From: Manduca sexta
Taxonomy: Eukaryota > Arthropoda > Insecta > Lepidoptera > Sphingidae
Direction: 5' to 3'
NCBI RefSeq assembly: GCF_014839805.1
Contig: NC_051124.1
Coordinates: forward strand, 1,922,001-1,986,000
DNA: 64,000 bases
This document shows, piece after piece, positions 61,991-64,000 of this stretch. Both the position numbers and the translations under genes were made by a program. The notes beneath the pieces were generated by a model, which was given only the letters and a program-made list of their open reading frames with translations, had not been told where the DNA came from and searched no databases. Every line of letters starts with the position of its first letter. The stretch's first letter is position 1.

Positions 61991-63191
61991 TTTGCACAAA
62001 GTTTGGGGTATCAAAGGATATAAATTAGACATAGATGTAGATATGCTGTAAATATTGTACGTGTGTGCGTTGGCAATGCTGTTATGCAAAATGATTGGAA
62101 TTGTATATCGGGTTTGGATATTGTGTTATAGATGATTTATAAGTTTTCTTGTTTCTTTAATCGATATTCTTGTTGTTGCTGGCGTCGACTAAAGTAGAAT
62201 CGGAGCGCGCCGAATCGATTCACAAGTACGCGCGGTAATGCGGCGTGTTTCTAATGGGTGATGTATATTGCAACTAATGCGATTTTGTATGATTCGACTA
62301 TGACAGTCTAGTCGAAGCTAACCATAATAGTGTTCTCGTTAATCGATTCTTGGAACTCGGTATGTTTAAACATGTTATCGATACATCCGTTTTTAATGCA
62401 CGATCCTAATCTTAATCTTCGATCCGATCTCGAAAATAAAGCAAACAAATAGTCATTTGTAATCATGTTAATAAAAATCATTTTTCTCCGTTCCATTTTC
62501 GCGATGACCAGAAAAAAGGATTGGGATAGTTTATTGAAAACGGCGGTTACTGATTTGTTAAAATAGTTCACACTAAAGAGGTTTATGCGAATGAAGTGAT
62601 TGTACCAGTATGTATTTCAGAGTTTAATGTAATTACAACTTTTGCATACAAAACTTACTTAAATATTATTTGTATATCTGTGACCATTGACAAATCTGCG
62701 GTCGGAGTTAACAATTTGGAAATGCAAAAGTTTAATTATATTTTTAACGATATTTTCCTTTCCATCTATCATTGAAGTATTCTCGTGTGTTCGACATTTT
62801 ATCGAATAATGCAAATTTATAGAACAATCTTTTATTACTTTCTATGCTGTTCCTCCTTCAGGAAAAGATAAAATAATGTCATCGTTTGAAAAAAGATTCA
62901 ATCAATTTAATTCCATAAGTCATGAAGCAGAAATTCTTAGAAAACACTTCAATAAACGAGTACTTCTTGTTCACGTCATGAAATTTATACATTCTAATCA
63001 TATAAAAAACCCCGGGGAATTTAACACTCATATTTATTACAAGCTTTAAATACATTACTGATTTGAAATCTTTGTTTTCAAATGCAATATATGACTTATG
63101 TTGAGATATTTTCACCCGACTACGAAAAGGAGGTTATAGGTAAATGAAGGAAATAGAGCCATTTCAATATTACTCCAAGAGTAACCGACTA

Positions 63192-63661
63192 CAGTGTTGC
63201 CAGAAGGTTACATTTCTTACATTTTTCGTTACTTTTGACCTCGCGTAACATGTAAGTAATTTTTATATTTAAGGCAATTTTCGTAACTTTTGAGAACAAC
63301 GAGATTTGTAATACAATTTTTTTATTGTAAACAGTTTACGAACGCATTTCTATTCAACGCATCCAAATTGAACGCACCTAAAACTGGCGGGTCTAAAAAG
63401 TATTTCATTCCATATCACACTTAGAGGTGGCTCGCCATGACAAAATGAAACGTATCTTGCATATATTAAAATTTGATTTTGCTTGAGTGTGCGCGCGCAC
63501 ATTTCGTACTTCGCGATTTCCCGCGGTTTCGTAGCTACAGAAATAGTAGCCCAAAAACGCGTAAATTAAAAAAAAAAACAATAATGTAACTTTTGCAGCA
63601 AAAATGTAACATTTTAGGAAACGAAATGAAACTTACGGCTCAAGGGCCCTGGCAACACTGG
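63192..63661. mobile_element. hAT-type MITE, second family
   Basis: A 470-bp unit with exact 12-bp inverted ends (CAGTGTTGCCAG and CTGGCAACACTG). It is flanked by an 8-bp duplication with one mismatch (ACCGACTA at 63184-63191, GCCGACTA at 63662-63669). The interior is AT-rich and contains several GTTAC/GTAAC words near both ends (63213, 63230, 63584, 63607) that could be subterminal transposase sites. It has no coding frame. Confidence 0.8.
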
Positions 63662-63669
63662 CCGACTAT

Positions 63670-64000
63670 GATGATGCGATAAAATGTCGAAGTCGCCGAG
63701 AATCGGACACATTTAAAGTTTTGTAAAGATAAGAACTTGCGACTTATGTTACGGTAATAATGTTTTGATAATTTTTTTGTGTTAGTTTGTTTTATTTGTA
63801 AACAGTTGCGTGTCCGTTGTGCGCAGTTATATTTATTGTGTACATAGCAATAAAATGATTAGAAGGCAATTGGTTTTTATTTGGATTTCAAATGCTTTAC
63901 ACACAGATTAAGAATTATGGTTTTGAATCTGATGGACTTGTTCCTGGTAAATAGCTCAACCATTTTTTTATCCAGGTGGCAAAGTTGTATTATATTTAAA
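63670..64000. other. Unassigned right edge
   Basis: About 330 bp of AT-rich sequence after the hAT-type MITE. It includes TTGTTTTATTTGTAAACAG and an AATAAAATG at about 63849 that could be a polyadenylation signal. I see no exon or repeat that I recognise. Confidence 0.4.

Larger units (their letters stand above)
58862..62382. promoter_or_regulatory. Cluster of ATCGAT motifs downstream of ATAD1
   Basis: ATCGAT appears at 58862, 60116, 60364, 60551, 61078, 61554, 61595, 61617, 62160, 62214, 62342 and 62377, often extended to TATCGATA or AATCGATA. This is about ten times the expectation for such AT-rich DNA. In insects TATCGATA is the DNA-replication-related element bound by DREF, and BEAF boundary proteins use overlapping CGATA sites. 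Whether this is a regulatory or boundary region is an inference. Confidence 0.4.
58160..63191 (+). other. ATAD1 3' UTR and downstream flank
   Basis: Five kb of AT-rich sequence follow the ATAD1 stop. The first 400 bp contain the GTAC cluster. I saw no AATAAA close to the stop; the first convincing ones are near 60145. The 3' UTR is either long or uses a variant signal. The remainder holds an inverted family B tail, a LINE RNase H fragment and the ATCGAT cluster. No further gene was recognised. The open frames here lack support. Confidence 0.5.

Overview
The window looks like nuclear DNA of an insect, most probably a moth or butterfly. It is AT-rich with long introns. It carries several repeat tails of lepidopteran type, tRNA-derived SINEs, a mag-like Ty3/gypsy element, and TTAA-flanked and hAT-type non-autonomous DNA elements. 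Lepidoptera is an inference from the repeat content; no single marker in the window proves it.

Three cellular genes can be read at exon level. (1) PTEN, minus strand: only the first coding exon is present (22669-22774, with an open in-frame extension to 22906). Its intron 1 appears to fill the rest of the window to the left edge. (2) NOM1, a nucleolar MIF4G/MA3 protein, minus strand: a complete model of 13 coding exons, 47537 down to 34141, 905 codons. (3) ATAD1/Msp1, the outer mitochondrial membrane AAA-ATPase (Drosophila nmd), plus strand: a complete model of 8 coding exons, 48193 to 58159, 378 codons. NOM1 and ATAD1 are head to head, with 655 bp between start codons. PTEN and ATAD1 also point away from each other, with NOM1 between them. 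PTEN and ATAD1 are neighbours, divergently transcribed, in the human genome as well.

Layout: 1-22.7 kb is the inferred PTEN intron 1, with SINE and LINE remnants, a perfect RFX X-box, and a GC-rich CRE/CCAAT/GC-box cluster. 22.5-23.3 kb is the GC-rich PTEN promoter and 5' exon. 23.3-34.1 kb is intergenic, with a 357-bp palindromic foldback element, an RTE-like LINE fragment and a hAT MITE. 34.1-47.5 kb is NOM1, whose intron 10 holds a 4.57-kb LTR retrotransposon inserted into an older SINE. 48.2-58.2 kb is ATAD1, whose intron 1 holds a 2.9-kb TTAA/TIR element with two more foldback copies nested in it. 58.2-64 kb is ATAD1 3' sequence and flank, with a dense GTAC cluster, an ATCGAT cluster, a LINE RNase H fragment and a second hAT-type MITE.

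Points most worth a second look: a possible N-terminally extended PTEN isoform starting with a myristoylation/palmitoylation-like signal; the PTEN-ATAD1 linkage; the GTAC cluster after the ATAD1 stop; foldback elements whose two ends match each other while differing between copies; and an LTR element with near-identical LTRs but a multiply broken gag-pol. All coordinates and splice sites were read by eye; no searches were run.
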